The notes beneath the pieces are model-generated. The model worked only from the letters and a program-made list of their open reading frames with translations. It searched no databases and was not told the DNA's origin. The translations under genes and the position numbers were made by a program. A stretch of DNA of 32,648 bases from Marinibacterium sp. (GTDB lineage Bacteria; Pseudomonadota; Alphaproteobacteria; Rhodobacterales; Rhodobacteraceae), in assembly GCA_025800215.1 (NCBI GenBank), contig JAOXSC010000179.1, positions 1-32,648 on the forward strand. The letters are read 5' to 3'. Each line of letters opens with the position of its first letter. The stretch's first letter is position 1. This document shows, one piece after another, positions 8,457-15,805 of this stretch.

Positions 8457-9500
8457 TCAGGTCAGGACCAGCCCCAGCCAGCCCCCCAGCAGCAGCACCG
8501 GGAACACGATCCGGCAGGCGCGGTCGATGGCAAGGGCTTCTTTCTCGCGGCCTTTCATGACCATGCGCCCGGCGATCAGCGCTTCGATGATGGACAGGAA
8601 CACCAGGAAGATCGCCCAGACCATCATCTTGTCCAGAATGGTCAGATAGCCCACCGGAGGCAGTTGCCCCGACAGCGCCAGGTTGAAGGCGATGGCCGTC
8701 AGCATGGCGGTGGCGCCGATGCCGATCTGGAATTCGAACCGGCTGGGCGGCACCCAGAAGATCACCCAGGACATGCCCACCACCAGAAACAGCAGCACCA
8801 GCACGCGGTAGACGAAGAATTCGGGGTTGCGCTCGGCCCGGATGGTCAGGGCCACGGTCTTGAACGGGGCGGCACCGTCGCGCAGGATGTAGTCTCCGGC
8901 CGCGATGGACACGCCGCTCATGGTCCAGCCTTCGACGTTGAGCCGGTTGGCGATCCAGGTGTTTTCCACATCCGGGATCAGGTTGATGGTGGTGCGTTCA
9001 GACACGACCGGGGTCAGGCGAATGTCGAAATTGTGCCGGTCAAATGGAAAACGGCGCAGGCTGTGGTAGCTGGAAATCCGCCCGGTGCCGCGCTGCGCAT
9101 AATGCACCTCTCCGTTTTCGCGGATGGTGACCTGATCACGGGCGTTGATGAAGGCCAGCCGCAGGTTCGACGAATTCACCAGCCGCAGATGCGGCGTCCA
9201 GATCGAGGTCGCCGGAAGGCGGCAGCCTTCCATTCCGATCAGGCGCTCATCGGTCCATGTGACATAGACCGACAGGTCGATCTCAATTTGCTGGCTGACA
9301 TCTTCGACGCCCATGACATCCAGAACGATCATGCCCACTCCGACATCCACGGGGGCGCCATTGCCGGGGGGGTCGTCGGTGCGCAGATCGGGCAGGGCGC
9401 AGGTCTGGGCCAGGGCCGGGGCGGCCAATGTCGTCAGGCAGGCGATCAGCGTGCAGATCATCATGCGGCAGTGTTGCCACAGAAATAGTCGTGTCTTCAT
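8457..9500 (-). CDS. prokaryotic pentameric ligand-gated ion channel (Cys-loop receptor homologue)
   Basis: This 347-residue protein has the full layout of GLIC/ELIC-type channels: a signal peptide ending ALA-Q near residue 31, an extracellular beta-sandwich, then four membrane helices (about 228-251, 260-280, 285-313, 331-347). The Cys-loop core FPFD is present (151-154, in RRFPFDRHNFDI) without the flanking cysteines, as is normal in bacteria. M1 ends in the conserved WVIFWVPP. M2 contains IAFN and aligns with GLIC, which puts Glu256 at -2', Gly260 at 2', Thr264 at 6', Leu267 at 9' and Asn273 at 15'. A -2' glutamate predicts a cation-selective pore. ATG 9500 is preferred over an upstream GTG (9509) because GGGGA lies just before it. 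The gene lies downstream of puuD on the same strand with a 99-bp gap. The ligand is unknown; protons or small amines are family precedents. Confidence 0.92.
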   Translation of the reverse strand: MKTRLFLWQHCRMMICTLIACLTTLAAPALAQTCALPDLRTDDPPGNGAPVDVGVGMIVLDVMGVEDVSQQIEIDLSVYVTWTDERLIGMEGCRLPATSIWTPHLRLVNSSNLRLAFINARDQVTIRENGEVHYAQRGTGRISSYHSLRRFPFDRHNFDIRLTPVVSERTTINLIPDVENTWIANRLNVEGWTMSGVSIAAGDYILRDGAAPFKTVALTIRAERNPEFFVYRVLVLLFLVVGMSWVIFWVPPSRFEFQIGIGATAMLTAIAFNLALSGQLPPVGYLTILDKMMVWAIFLVFLSIIEALIAGRMVMKGREKEALAIDRACRIVFPVLLLGGWLGLVLT

Positions 9501-9560
9501 TGTCCCCACCCGACCGGGTGCCCCGTCTCAGTGCCTCTGGTCCCGAGACTGGCACGAGCA

Positions 9561-9583
9561 TGGCGCGTCGCGCCACTTTTTTC
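9561..9583 (+). terminator. intrinsic terminator-like hairpin with T6, plus-strand direction
   Basis: TGGCGC-GTC-GCGCCA (9561-9575) forms a 6-bp GC-rich stem with a 3-base loop, followed by C and six T (9577-9582). This is a good rho-independent terminator for plus-strand transcription. Both flanking genes (puuD and the channel) are on the minus strand, and in their direction the hairpin is preceded by A6 and not followed by T. It would therefore stop antisense transcripts. Confidence 0.55.
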
Positions 9584-9599
9584 TTGGCCGACCGCCGCG

Positions 9600-10826
9600 T
9601 CAACCGTCGAGGTTGCGAAACCAGCGCTGGATCGCGGCGCGGTCTTCGGGCTCCATATAGGTGATGTTGGCGGGCGGCATGGCGTGGCTGATCCCGGCCT
9701 GCAGATAGATCTGCGTGGCGTTGCGGGCGATGTCGGCTTCGGTTTCCAGCACCACCCCTTTGGGTGGCCACAGGATCCCGTCCCAGACCGGTTCACGCGC
9801 ATGGCACATCGAACAGCGCCCCAGTACGATTTCATAGGCTTCGTCAAAACCATGCGCGTCGATCCGTGCGGCCTGCGCAGGGGTCAGCAGGGCCAGATCG
9901 TCGGTGTCGCCATCGGTGCTGCGCATGTTGGCCGTGGACAGCCAGGCGATCAGCAGGAAGAGCACGGCGGTGGCCAGCCAGGTCCATGTCGGGTTGCCTG
10001 CACGGGCGTGGCGGGTGTTGAAATAGTGCCGGATCGTCACCCCCATCAGGAACACCAGCGCTGCGATCAGCCAGCTGTGCTGGGTGCCAAAGGCCAGCGG
10101 ATAGTGGTTGCTGAGCATCAGGAAGATGACCGGCAGGGTCAGATAGTTGTTGTGGGTCGACCGAAGCTTGGCGATCTTGCCGTATTTGGGATCGGGTTTG
10201 CGCCCCGCGACCAGATCGGCCACCACGATGCGCTGGTTGGGGATGATGATGAAGAACACGTTCGCCGTCATGATCGTGGCGGTGAAAGCCCCCAGATGCA
10301 GCAGCGCGGCGCGGCCGGTAAAGACCTGATTGTACCCCCAGCTCATGGCGACCAGCACCCCGAACAGCAGCACCATCAGCAGCGTCGGATGATCCCCCAG
10401 CCGCGATTTGCACAGCTGATCATACACCACCCAGCCCACCGCCAGCGACGCGGCCGAAATCGCGATGCCCTGAAACAGGCTCAGATCAGCCTTGGACGGG
10501 TCCACCAGATAAAGCTCGGCCCCCGCCCAGTAGACCACCATCAACAGCGCCGCACCGCTCAGCCAGGTGGCATAGCTTTCCCATTTGAACCAGGTCAGAT
10601 GCTCGGGCATCTGGTCGGGCGCCACCAGATATTTCTGGATGTGATAGAACCCGCCCCCGTGCACCTGCCATTCTTCGCCATCGGCGGGGCCGGGGATGTT
10701 GCGGTTCAGCCCCAGATCCAGCGCGATGAAATAGAAGGACGACCCGATCCAGGCAATTGCCGTGATCACATGCGTCCAGCGCACCGCAAATTCCAGCCAG
10801 GCCCAGAGCACGGCAAAATCATACAT
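9600..10826 (-). CDS. puuD: membrane-bound urate oxidase (urate hydroxylase) PuuD with C-terminal cytochrome c
   Basis: PuuD oxidises urate to 5-hydroxyisourate at the inner membrane and passes electrons to its own cytochrome c domain instead of to oxygen. The 408 residues comprise an N-terminal multi-helix DUF989-type domain (about 1-300), rich in conserved His and Trp (RWTHVITAIAWIGSSFYF, HGGGFYHIQKY), and a C-terminal haem domain. The haem site is CSMCH (Cys338, Cys341, His342), and a later HAMPP supplies the likely axial methionine. A GGAGA lies before the ATG at 10826. It is divergent from the adjacent LysR gene and belongs functionally with uraH, puuE-uraD, allA and the permease. The length and fusion match the PuuD family. 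Confidence 0.95.
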   Translation of the reverse strand: MYDFAVLWAWLEFAVRWTHVITAIAWIGSSFYFIALDLGLNRNIPGPADGEEWQVHGGGFYHIQKYLVAPDQMPEHLTWFKWESYATWLSGAALLMVVYWAGAELYLVDPSKADLSLFQGIAISAASLAVGWVVYDQLCKSRLGDHPTLLMVLLFGVLVAMSWGYNQVFTGRAALLHLGAFTATIMTANVFFIIIPNQRIVVADLVAGRKPDPKYGKIAKLRSTHNNYLTLPVIFLMLSNHYPLAFGTQHSWLIAALVFLMGVTIRHYFNTRHARAGNPTWTWLATAVLFLLIAWLSTANMRSTDGDTDDLALLTPAQAARIDAHGFDEAYEIVLGRCSMCHAREPVWDGILWPPKGVVLETEADIARNATQIYLQAGISHAMPPANITYMEPEDRAAIQRWFRNLDG

Positions 10827-10924
10827 GGCAGGTCTCCTGACGTAATTTGAGGGCCAGACTAGTCTTGTCCCGGTTTATTCGGTATTCCCGTGTATTGCCA
10901 AGCTGTGTCAAATAAAGCCGAAGA
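10827..10924. promoter_or_regulatory. puuD/lysR divergent promoter region with an imperfect inverted repeat
   Basis: This 98-bp divergent spacer must hold promoters for puuD and the regulator. The AT-rich half contains CGGTTTATT and, about 35 bases on, AATAAAGCCG, which pair as an inverted repeat with one extra base. LysR regulators often bind such sites in divergent spacers, but no site can be assigned firmly. The puuD ribosome site (GGAGA on the minus strand) is at its left edge. Confidence 0.35.
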
Positions 10925-11839
10925 ATGTCCTATCTCGACAACATCCGCACCTTTGTTCGTGTCTATGAATTGGGCAGCATGTCGGCGGCGGGCCGGGATC
11001 TGAGGATTTCTCCGGCGGTGACATCGGCGCGGATTTCGCAACTGGAAAACCATCTGAACGTGCGCCTGTTCCAGCGCACCACGCGCAACCTGTCGCCCAC
11101 CGAACAGGGCAAGGCGTTCTATGACGGGGCCTGCGCGGTGCTGGATGCGGTGGATGCCGCCGAAGCGCAGGTTATGACGCTAACCGACACGCCGCGCGGC
11201 ACGATCTTTGTGGCGGCACCGCTGGGGCTGGGGCGGCGCCTGATCGCGCCCTGCCTGCCGGCGTTCCTGGATGCCTACCCGCTGGTCAATGTCCGGCTCA
11301 GGCTGACCGACCGCAAGGTCGACCTGACCAGCGAAGGGCTGGATCTGGCGTTCTTTCTGGGCCAACCCGAAGACAGCACCCTGCGCTATCGCGGCATCGC
11401 CGAATGCCGCCGGGTGCTGGTCGCGTCCCCCGATTACATCGCCCGGCGTGGCCTGCCGCAAAGCGGCGATGATCTGGTGGCAGGCGGGCATGATTGCCTG
11501 AACCTGCGGTTTCCGGGGGCGTCGGAATTCCAGTGGCGGCTTGAGACCGCCGATGGTCCGCGCAAATTCGCCGTGTCGGGGCGGTTCGAATGTGACGATG
11601 GCGATGTGCTGACCGACTGGGCGCTGGCGGGGCAGGGGATCGCCCTTAAGCCGGTGTTCGAAGTGGCCGACCATCTGCGCGCGGGCCGCCTGGTGCCGGT
11701 GGCCACCGACACCCCGGCGACCCCGGTGCAGATGGCCTGCCTATATACGCATCGCCGCCATCAGGACCCCAAGACGCGGCTGCTGATGGATTTCATGACC
11801 GACCGGCTGTCTGCCGCCGTGCGCGCCGCCGAAGCCTAG
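10925..11839 (+). CDS. LysR-family transcriptional regulator, probably of urate catabolism
   Basis: This 304-residue protein has the LysR layout. A winged helix-turn-helix occupies about residues 1-60 (SYLDNIRTFVRVYELGSMSA, SPAVTSARISQLENHLNVRLFQRTTRN). It is followed by a linker and a two-lobed periplasmic-binding-like effector domain, from about residue 90 (GTIFVAAPLGLGRRLIAPCLPAF) to the end. It resembles the CrgA-like subgroup, where SARISQLE and LFQRTTR are typical. The gene is divergent from puuD and convergent with uraH, overlapping it by 4 bp. That placement makes it the obvious candidate regulator of the purine genes on both sides; the effector may be urate or a breakdown product, which is inference. 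Confidence 0.9.
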   Translation: MSYLDNIRTFVRVYELGSMSAAGRDLRISPAVTSARISQLENHLNVRLFQRTTRNLSPTEQGKAFYDGACAVLDAVDAAEAQVMTLTDTPRGTIFVAAPLGLGRRLIAPCLPAFLDAYPLVNVRLRLTDRKVDLTSEGLDLAFFLGQPEDSTLRYRGIAECRRVLVASPDYIARRGLPQSGDDLVAGGHDCLNLRFPGASEFQWRLETADGPRKFAVSGRFECDDGDVLTDWALAGQGIALKPVFEVADHLRAGRLVPVATDTPATPVQMACLYTHRRHQDPKTRLLMDFMTDRLSAAVRAAEA

Positions 11840-12192
11840 CTGCCGCGATAGGTCGAATAGCCATAGGGCGACAGTAGCAGGGGCACGTGGTAATGGGCCG
11901 CCGGATCGGACATGCCAAAGCGGATCGGCACCTGATCAAGAAACAGCGGATCTTCACCCGCCTGCCCGGTGGCGCGCAGATAGTCGCCTGTAAAGAAGAT
12001 CAGCTCATAGATGCCGGTCTTGAACGTGCCCTCGGGCAGGATCGGGCTGTCGGTGCGCCCGTCGGCATTGGTCTGCATCTCGACCAGCTTTTTGTGGGAA
12101 TTGCCCGAGACGCGATAGAGCGCGATCCCAAGCCCTTCGGCCGGGCACCCGCGTGCGGTATCAAGGACATGTGTGGTCAGGTAACCCGTCAT
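11836..12192 (-). CDS. uraH: 5-hydroxyisourate hydrolase (transthyretin-like)
   Basis: This cytosolic enzyme hydrolyses 5-hydroxyisourate, the PuuD product, to OHCU. The 118-residue protein is of normal family length. It has the N-terminal LTTHVLDTARGCPAEG motif, a central GRTD segment, and the diagnostic C-terminal YHVPLLLSPYGYSTYRGS ending, in which YRGS is the family signature. The ATG at 12192 is preferred because a strong GGAGG lies 5 bases upstream. A longer start at 12210 would run through that site. The gene is divergent from puuE-uraD across a 155-bp spacer, and its last 4 bp overlap the LysR gene. Confidence 0.95.
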   Translation of the reverse strand: MTGYLTTHVLDTARGCPAEGLGIALYRVSGNSHKKLVEMQTNADGRTDSPILPEGTFKTGIYELIFFTGDYLRATGQAGEDPLFLDQVPIRFGMSDPAAHYHVPLLLSPYGYSTYRGS

Positions 12193-12347
12193 TTCTGCCT
12201 CCGTTTTCATCACGATCCTATGTCGCTGATCCGTGCCAGACTGGCAAATCCCGCGCGCGGTTGACAGTGTTTCCGGTTTTTTTTGAATGTGATGCGGCCC
12301 GCCCCGTGTTGTCCTGTCGGTTGACTGTGCTCTAACGGAGATCGCAG
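12193..12347. promoter_or_regulatory. uraH/puuE divergent control region with a repeated CGGTTGAC-GTG word
   Basis: This spacer separates divergent uraH and puuE-uraD. CGGTTGACAGTG (from 12259) and CGGTTGACTGTG (from 12319) are near-identical direct words 60 bp apart, and the first contains a perfect TTGACA (12261-12266) that could be a -35 box. An eight-T tract lies between them. The words could be operator half-sites for the nearby LysR protein. ACGGAG 7 bases before ATG 12348 is the puuE ribosome site. Confidence 0.4.
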
Positions 12348-13781
12348 ATGACCCAACCGGAGACCCCGATGCAACGATACCCCCGCGATCTGATCGGATA
12401 TGGTGCAACCCCGCCCGCAGCGAACTGGCCCGGCGATGCGAAGATCGCCGTTCAGATCGTGCTGAACTATGAAGAGGGCGGCGAAAACAACATCCTGCAT
12501 GGCGATGCCGCGTCCGAAGCGTTCCTGTCCGAAATCGTCGGGGCCGCCGCCTGGGACGGGCAGCGCCACTGGAACATGGAAACCATCTATGAATACGGCG
12601 CGCGCGCCGGGTTCTGGCGGCTGCACCGGATCCTCGGTGATCTGCCGATCACCGTCTATGGCGTTGCCACGGCGCTGGCTCGGTCGCCCGATCAGGTGGC
12701 CGCGATGCAGGGCGCGGGCTGGGAAATCGCCAGCCACGGGCTCAAGTGGATCGAATACAAGGATTACAGTGCCGAAGACGAACGTGCCGATATGGACGAG
12801 GCGATCCGCCTGCATACCGAGGTTGTCGGCGACCGTCCGCGCGGCTGGTACACAGGGCGCTGTTCCATGCAGACCGTGCAGCTGGCCGCCGAAGAGGGCG
12901 GGTTTGACTATGTCGCCGACAGCTATGCTGATGACCTGCCGTTCTGGATGCGCGTCGGCGATCGCGATCAGCTGATCGTGCCCTATACGCTCGATGCCAA
13001 CGACATGCGGTTTGCCACGCCGCAGGGGTTCAATTCGGGCGATCAGTTCTTTGCCTATCTGCGCGACAGTTTCGATCTGCTTTATGCCGAAGGGGCCGCA
13101 GGCGCGCCCAAGATGCTGTCCATCGGTCTGCATTGCCGCCTGGCGGGGCGGCCGGGCCGGGCGGCGGCGCTGCAGCGGTTCATCGCGCATATGCGCGCCC
13201 ATGACGGGGTGTGGTTCGCCACCCGCGCCGAGATTGCAGCACATTGGGCCGCACATCATCCGCCTGCGACAGGCCCGCGCCCGTCGCAGATGACGCAGGC
13301 TGATTTTGTTGCCGCCTATGGCGGGATCTTCGAACATTCCGCCTGGATCGCCGAAGGCGCCTTTGCGCTGGAGCTGGGCCCAGCCCATGACACGGCAGGC
13401 GGGCTTTGGAACGCGCTGGCGCGGGTCTTTCGCAGCGCCGATGACGCCGCGCGACTGGGGGTTCTGCGGGCGCATCCCGATCTTGCGGGCAAGCTGGCCG
13501 CAGCCCGCAGGCTGACGGCAGAGAGCACATCCGAACAGGCATCGGCCGGGCTCGATGCGCTGACCGATGACGAGCGTGCCGAATTCACCGGGCTCAACGC
13601 CGCCTATACCGAGCGCTTCGGGTTCCCCTTCATCATCGCGGTGCGCGATCACGACAAGGCGTCGATCCTCGCGGCGTTCCGGCGGCGGCTGGATCAGGAC
13701 CGGGACACCGAGTTTTCCGAAGCCTGCCGTCAGGTCGAACGCATTGCGCAGCTGCGCCTGCAGGATCTGTTGCCCGCATGA
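12348..13781 (+). CDS. puuE: bifunctional allantoinase PuuE / OHCU decarboxylase UraD fusion
   Basis: Two enzymes are joined in 477 residues. Residues ~1-308 are a NodB-type (polysaccharide deacetylase-like) allantoinase, which opens allantoin to allantoate. Visible motifs are NYEEGGENNILHGD (40-53), ASHGLKW and GWYTGR. Residues ~312-477 are OHCU decarboxylase, giving S-allantoin, with FEHSAWIAE (His330), the AHPDLAGK motif (His376) and GFPFIIAVR. These steps are adjacent in the pathway (OHCU to allantoin to allantoate), so the fusion may help pass the unstable OHCU product on. Such fusions are known in alphaproteobacteria. The gene begins at an ATG with ACGGAG 7 bases upstream and overlaps allA by 4 bp (ATGA). 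Confidence 0.95.
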   Translation: MTQPETPMQRYPRDLIGYGATPPAANWPGDAKIAVQIVLNYEEGGENNILHGDAASEAFLSEIVGAAAWDGQRHWNMETIYEYGARAGFWRLHRILGDLPITVYGVATALARSPDQVAAMQGAGWEIASHGLKWIEYKDYSAEDERADMDEAIRLHTEVVGDRPRGWYTGRCSMQTVQLAAEEGGFDYVADSYADDLPFWMRVGDRDQLIVPYTLDANDMRFATPQGFNSGDQFFAYLRDSFDLLYAEGAAGAPKMLSIGLHCRLAGRPGRAAALQRFIAHMRAHDGVWFATRAEIAAHWAAHHPPATGPRPSQMTQADFVAAYGGIFEHSAWIAEGAFALELGPAHDTAGGLWNALARVFRSADDAARLGVLRAHPDLAGKLAAARRLTAESTSEQASAGLDALTDDERAEFTGLNAAYTERFGFPFIIAVRDHDKASILAAFRRRLDQDRDTEFSEACRQVERIAQLRLQDLLPA

Positions 13782-14266
13782 CCCGGATCACCGCCGAGCC
13801 GCTGTCACCCGAAGGATTTGCCGATTACGGCCAGGTCATCGACTGTTCGGGGGCGCCCGACAAGATCATCAATGACGGGCGCTGCGGGCGCTATCACGAT
13901 CGCGCCGCGCTGGATTTTGTCGGCGGGCGCGCGGGCGTCAGCCTGTTCCGGTCCGATCCCGTGGCGCTGCCCTACAGCTTTGATCTGGTCGAACGCCACC
14001 CGGATGGGTCTCAGGCTTTTCTGCCGATGACCGAACATCCGTTTCTGGTCATCGTGGCGCCTGATCTGGGCGGCCATCCGGGCCGTCCGCGTGCCTTTCT
14101 GACCACACCGGGGCAGGGCATCAATTTCTTTCGCAGCACCTGGCACGGGGTTCTGACCCCGCTGCATGAACCGGGGCTGTTTGCCGTGGTCGACCGGATC
14201 GGGATCGGGGAGAACCTCGAAGAATTCCGATACCCCGACCGCTTTACCATCGACCCGCCCCCATAA
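13778..14266 (+). CDS. allA: ureidoglycolate lyase
   Basis: AllA splits ureidoglycolate into glyoxylate and urea. The 162-residue protein has the family's usual length and motifs: an N-terminal PLSPEGFADYGQVI segment, INDGRCGRYHD, FRSDPVALPYSFDLVERHPDGSQAFLPM (cupin core) and the C-terminal NFFRSTWHGVLTPL with its histidine. It is cytosolic. Its ATG overlaps the puuE-uraD stop (ATGA), so the two are translationally coupled, and a permease gene follows 50 bp on. Confidence 0.94.
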   Translation: MTRITAEPLSPEGFADYGQVIDCSGAPDKIINDGRCGRYHDRAALDFVGGRAGVSLFRSDPVALPYSFDLVERHPDGSQAFLPMTEHPFLVIVAPDLGGHPGRPRAFLTTPGQGINFFRSTWHGVLTPLHEPGLFAVVDRIGIGENLEEFRYPDRFTIDPPP

Positions 14267-14316
14267 GGCCGGACCAACCGGCCGCCGGGTCCTACCGACA
14301 TCAGAGAGGACGCCCC

Positions 14317-15753
14317 ATGACAGACACATCGCTTGGCACCCCCGCCCAGCTCCGAGATCCCAACTACACGCCCCCCCTGGGCAAGGCGATCCCGCTGGGG
14401 ATCCAGCATGTGCTGGCCATGTTCGTGTCCAATGTCACGCCGGCCATCATCGTGGCCGGGGCGGCGGGGTTCGGCTTTGGTTCGAACTCACCCGATTTTC
14501 CGCAGCTGCTTTACATGATCCAGATGTCGATGCTGTTTGCGGGGGTGGCGACGCTCTTGCAGACGGTGACGCTGGGCCCGGTCGGCGCTGGGCTGCCGAT
14601 TGTGCAGGGGACGTCCTTTGCTTTTCTGCCGATCATGATCCCGCTGGTGGCGGGCAAGGGGGTGGACGGGCTTGCGGCGCTCTTTGGCGGGGTCATCATC
14701 GGCGGGCTGTTTCACGCGATGCTGGGCTTTTTCATCGGGCGCATCCGCTTTGCGCTGCCGCCGCTGGTCACCGGGCTGGTGGTCACGATGATCGGTCTGG
14801 CGCTGGTCAAGGTGGGGATCGAATACGCCGCGGGCGGGGTTCCGGCCAAGGCGCGTGATCTGCCCGAATATGGCAGCCTGCTGAACTGGTCGGCGGCACT
14901 GGTGGTGGTTTTTGTCACGCTCGGGCTCAAGTTCTTTGCCCGTGGCATGCTGTCGGTGTCGGCGGTGCTGGTGGGGATCCTGGCGGGCTATGTCTATGCG
15001 CTGGCCATGGGGATGCTCAGCTTTGACGCCATCGCCACAAGCTGGTCGCGCGCGGCAACCTTTGCGCTGCCGCAGCCCTTCAAATACGGCTTCGAATTCA
15101 GCTTTGCCGCCGTGATCGGGTTCTGCCTGATGGCGTTTGTGTCGGCGGTGGAAACCGTGGGCGATGTGTCGGGCATCACCAAGGGGGGCGCCGGGCGCGA
15201 GGCGAGCGATGACGAAATTCGCGGAGCCACATTTGCCGATGGTGTGGGCAGCTTTGTGGCCGGGATTTTCGGCGCGATGCCCAACACATCGTTCAGCCAG
15301 AATGTCGGGCTGATCGCGATGACCGGCGTCATGAGCCGCCACGTGGTCACCATCGGTGCGATCTTTCTGATCCTGTGCGGGCTGATCCCCAAAGTGGGCG
15401 CGGTGGTGCGCACCGTCCCGATCGAGGTTCTGGGCGGCGGCGTCATCGTGATGTTCGGGATGGTTGTCGCAGCGGGGGTGTCGATGCTGTCGGATGTGGA
15501 CTGGACCCGGCGCAACATGGTGATCTTTGCGGTGGCGCTGTCCTTTGGTCTGGGCCTGCAGCTTGAGGTGCTCAACGTCGCACCCGGTGCGCCCAACGCG
15601 CTGCAGCACCTGCCCGATTTCCTGCGCATCCTTGGCGCGTCAGGGATCCTGCCTGCCGCACTGATTGCCATCGTGCTCAATCTGGTGCTGCCCGATCCGC
15701 TGTCCGAAGCCGCCACCGAAGAGGTGTCTGGCGGCCTGTCAGGGCATCGCTGA
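14317..15753 (+). CDS. uacT: NCS2/NAT-family nucleobase permease, probably urate/xanthine transporter
   Basis: This 478-residue inner-membrane symporter of the nucleobase-ascorbate (NCS2) family has many hydrophobic helices. It carries the family signature Q-N-x-G-x4-T-G as QNVGLIAMTG, and a preceding FVSAVETVGDVSG segment typical of bacterial xanthine/urate members (UacT, PucJ/PucK, XanQ type). Position directly after allA, in a cluster that starts with urate oxidation, makes urate the best substrate guess; xanthine or uric acid analogues remain possible. AGAGAGGA precedes the ATG. It is the last plus-strand gene of the puuE-allA-uacT unit, and its end faces gap. Confidence 0.9.
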   Translation: MTDTSLGTPAQLRDPNYTPPLGKAIPLGIQHVLAMFVSNVTPAIIVAGAAGFGFGSNSPDFPQLLYMIQMSMLFAGVATLLQTVTLGPVGAGLPIVQGTSFAFLPIMIPLVAGKGVDGLAALFGGVIIGGLFHAMLGFFIGRIRFALPPLVTGLVVTMIGLALVKVGIEYAAGGVPAKARDLPEYGSLLNWSAALVVVFVTLGLKFFARGMLSVSAVLVGILAGYVYALAMGMLSFDAIATSWSRAATFALPQPFKYGFEFSFAAVIGFCLMAFVSAVETVGDVSGITKGGAGREASDDEIRGATFADGVGSFVAGIFGAMPNTSFSQNVGLIAMTGVMSRHVVTIGAIFLILCGLIPKVGAVVRTVPIEVLGGGVIVMFGMVVAAGVSMLSDVDWTRRNMVIFAVALSFGLGLQLEVLNVAPGAPNALQHLPDFLRILGASGILPAALIAIVLNLVLPDPLSEAATEEVSGGLSGHR

Positions 15754-15771
15754 TCCGCAGATGATATGCGG

Positions 15772-15805
15772 CCGCGCGCCCTGACCCGTCAGGGCTGGCG
15801 CGCGG
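15772..15805. terminator. strong hairpin at the convergent uacT/gap ends
   Basis: CCGCGCG at 15772 pairs with CGCGCGG ending at 15805, and CCCTGAC with GTCAGGG inside it. This gives a long GC-rich stem-loop in the spacer between two facing genes. It overlaps the last codons and the stop of gap. No T-run follows in either direction, so it may aid rho-dependent or 3'-end stabilising functions in place of classical termination. Confidence 0.45.

Noticed and set aside
8196-9488. 430-codon plus-strand frame across the ligand-gated channel gene
   Set aside because: Antisense to a gene with clear channel motifs; His/Gln/Gly-rich shadow frame typical of high-GC DNA.
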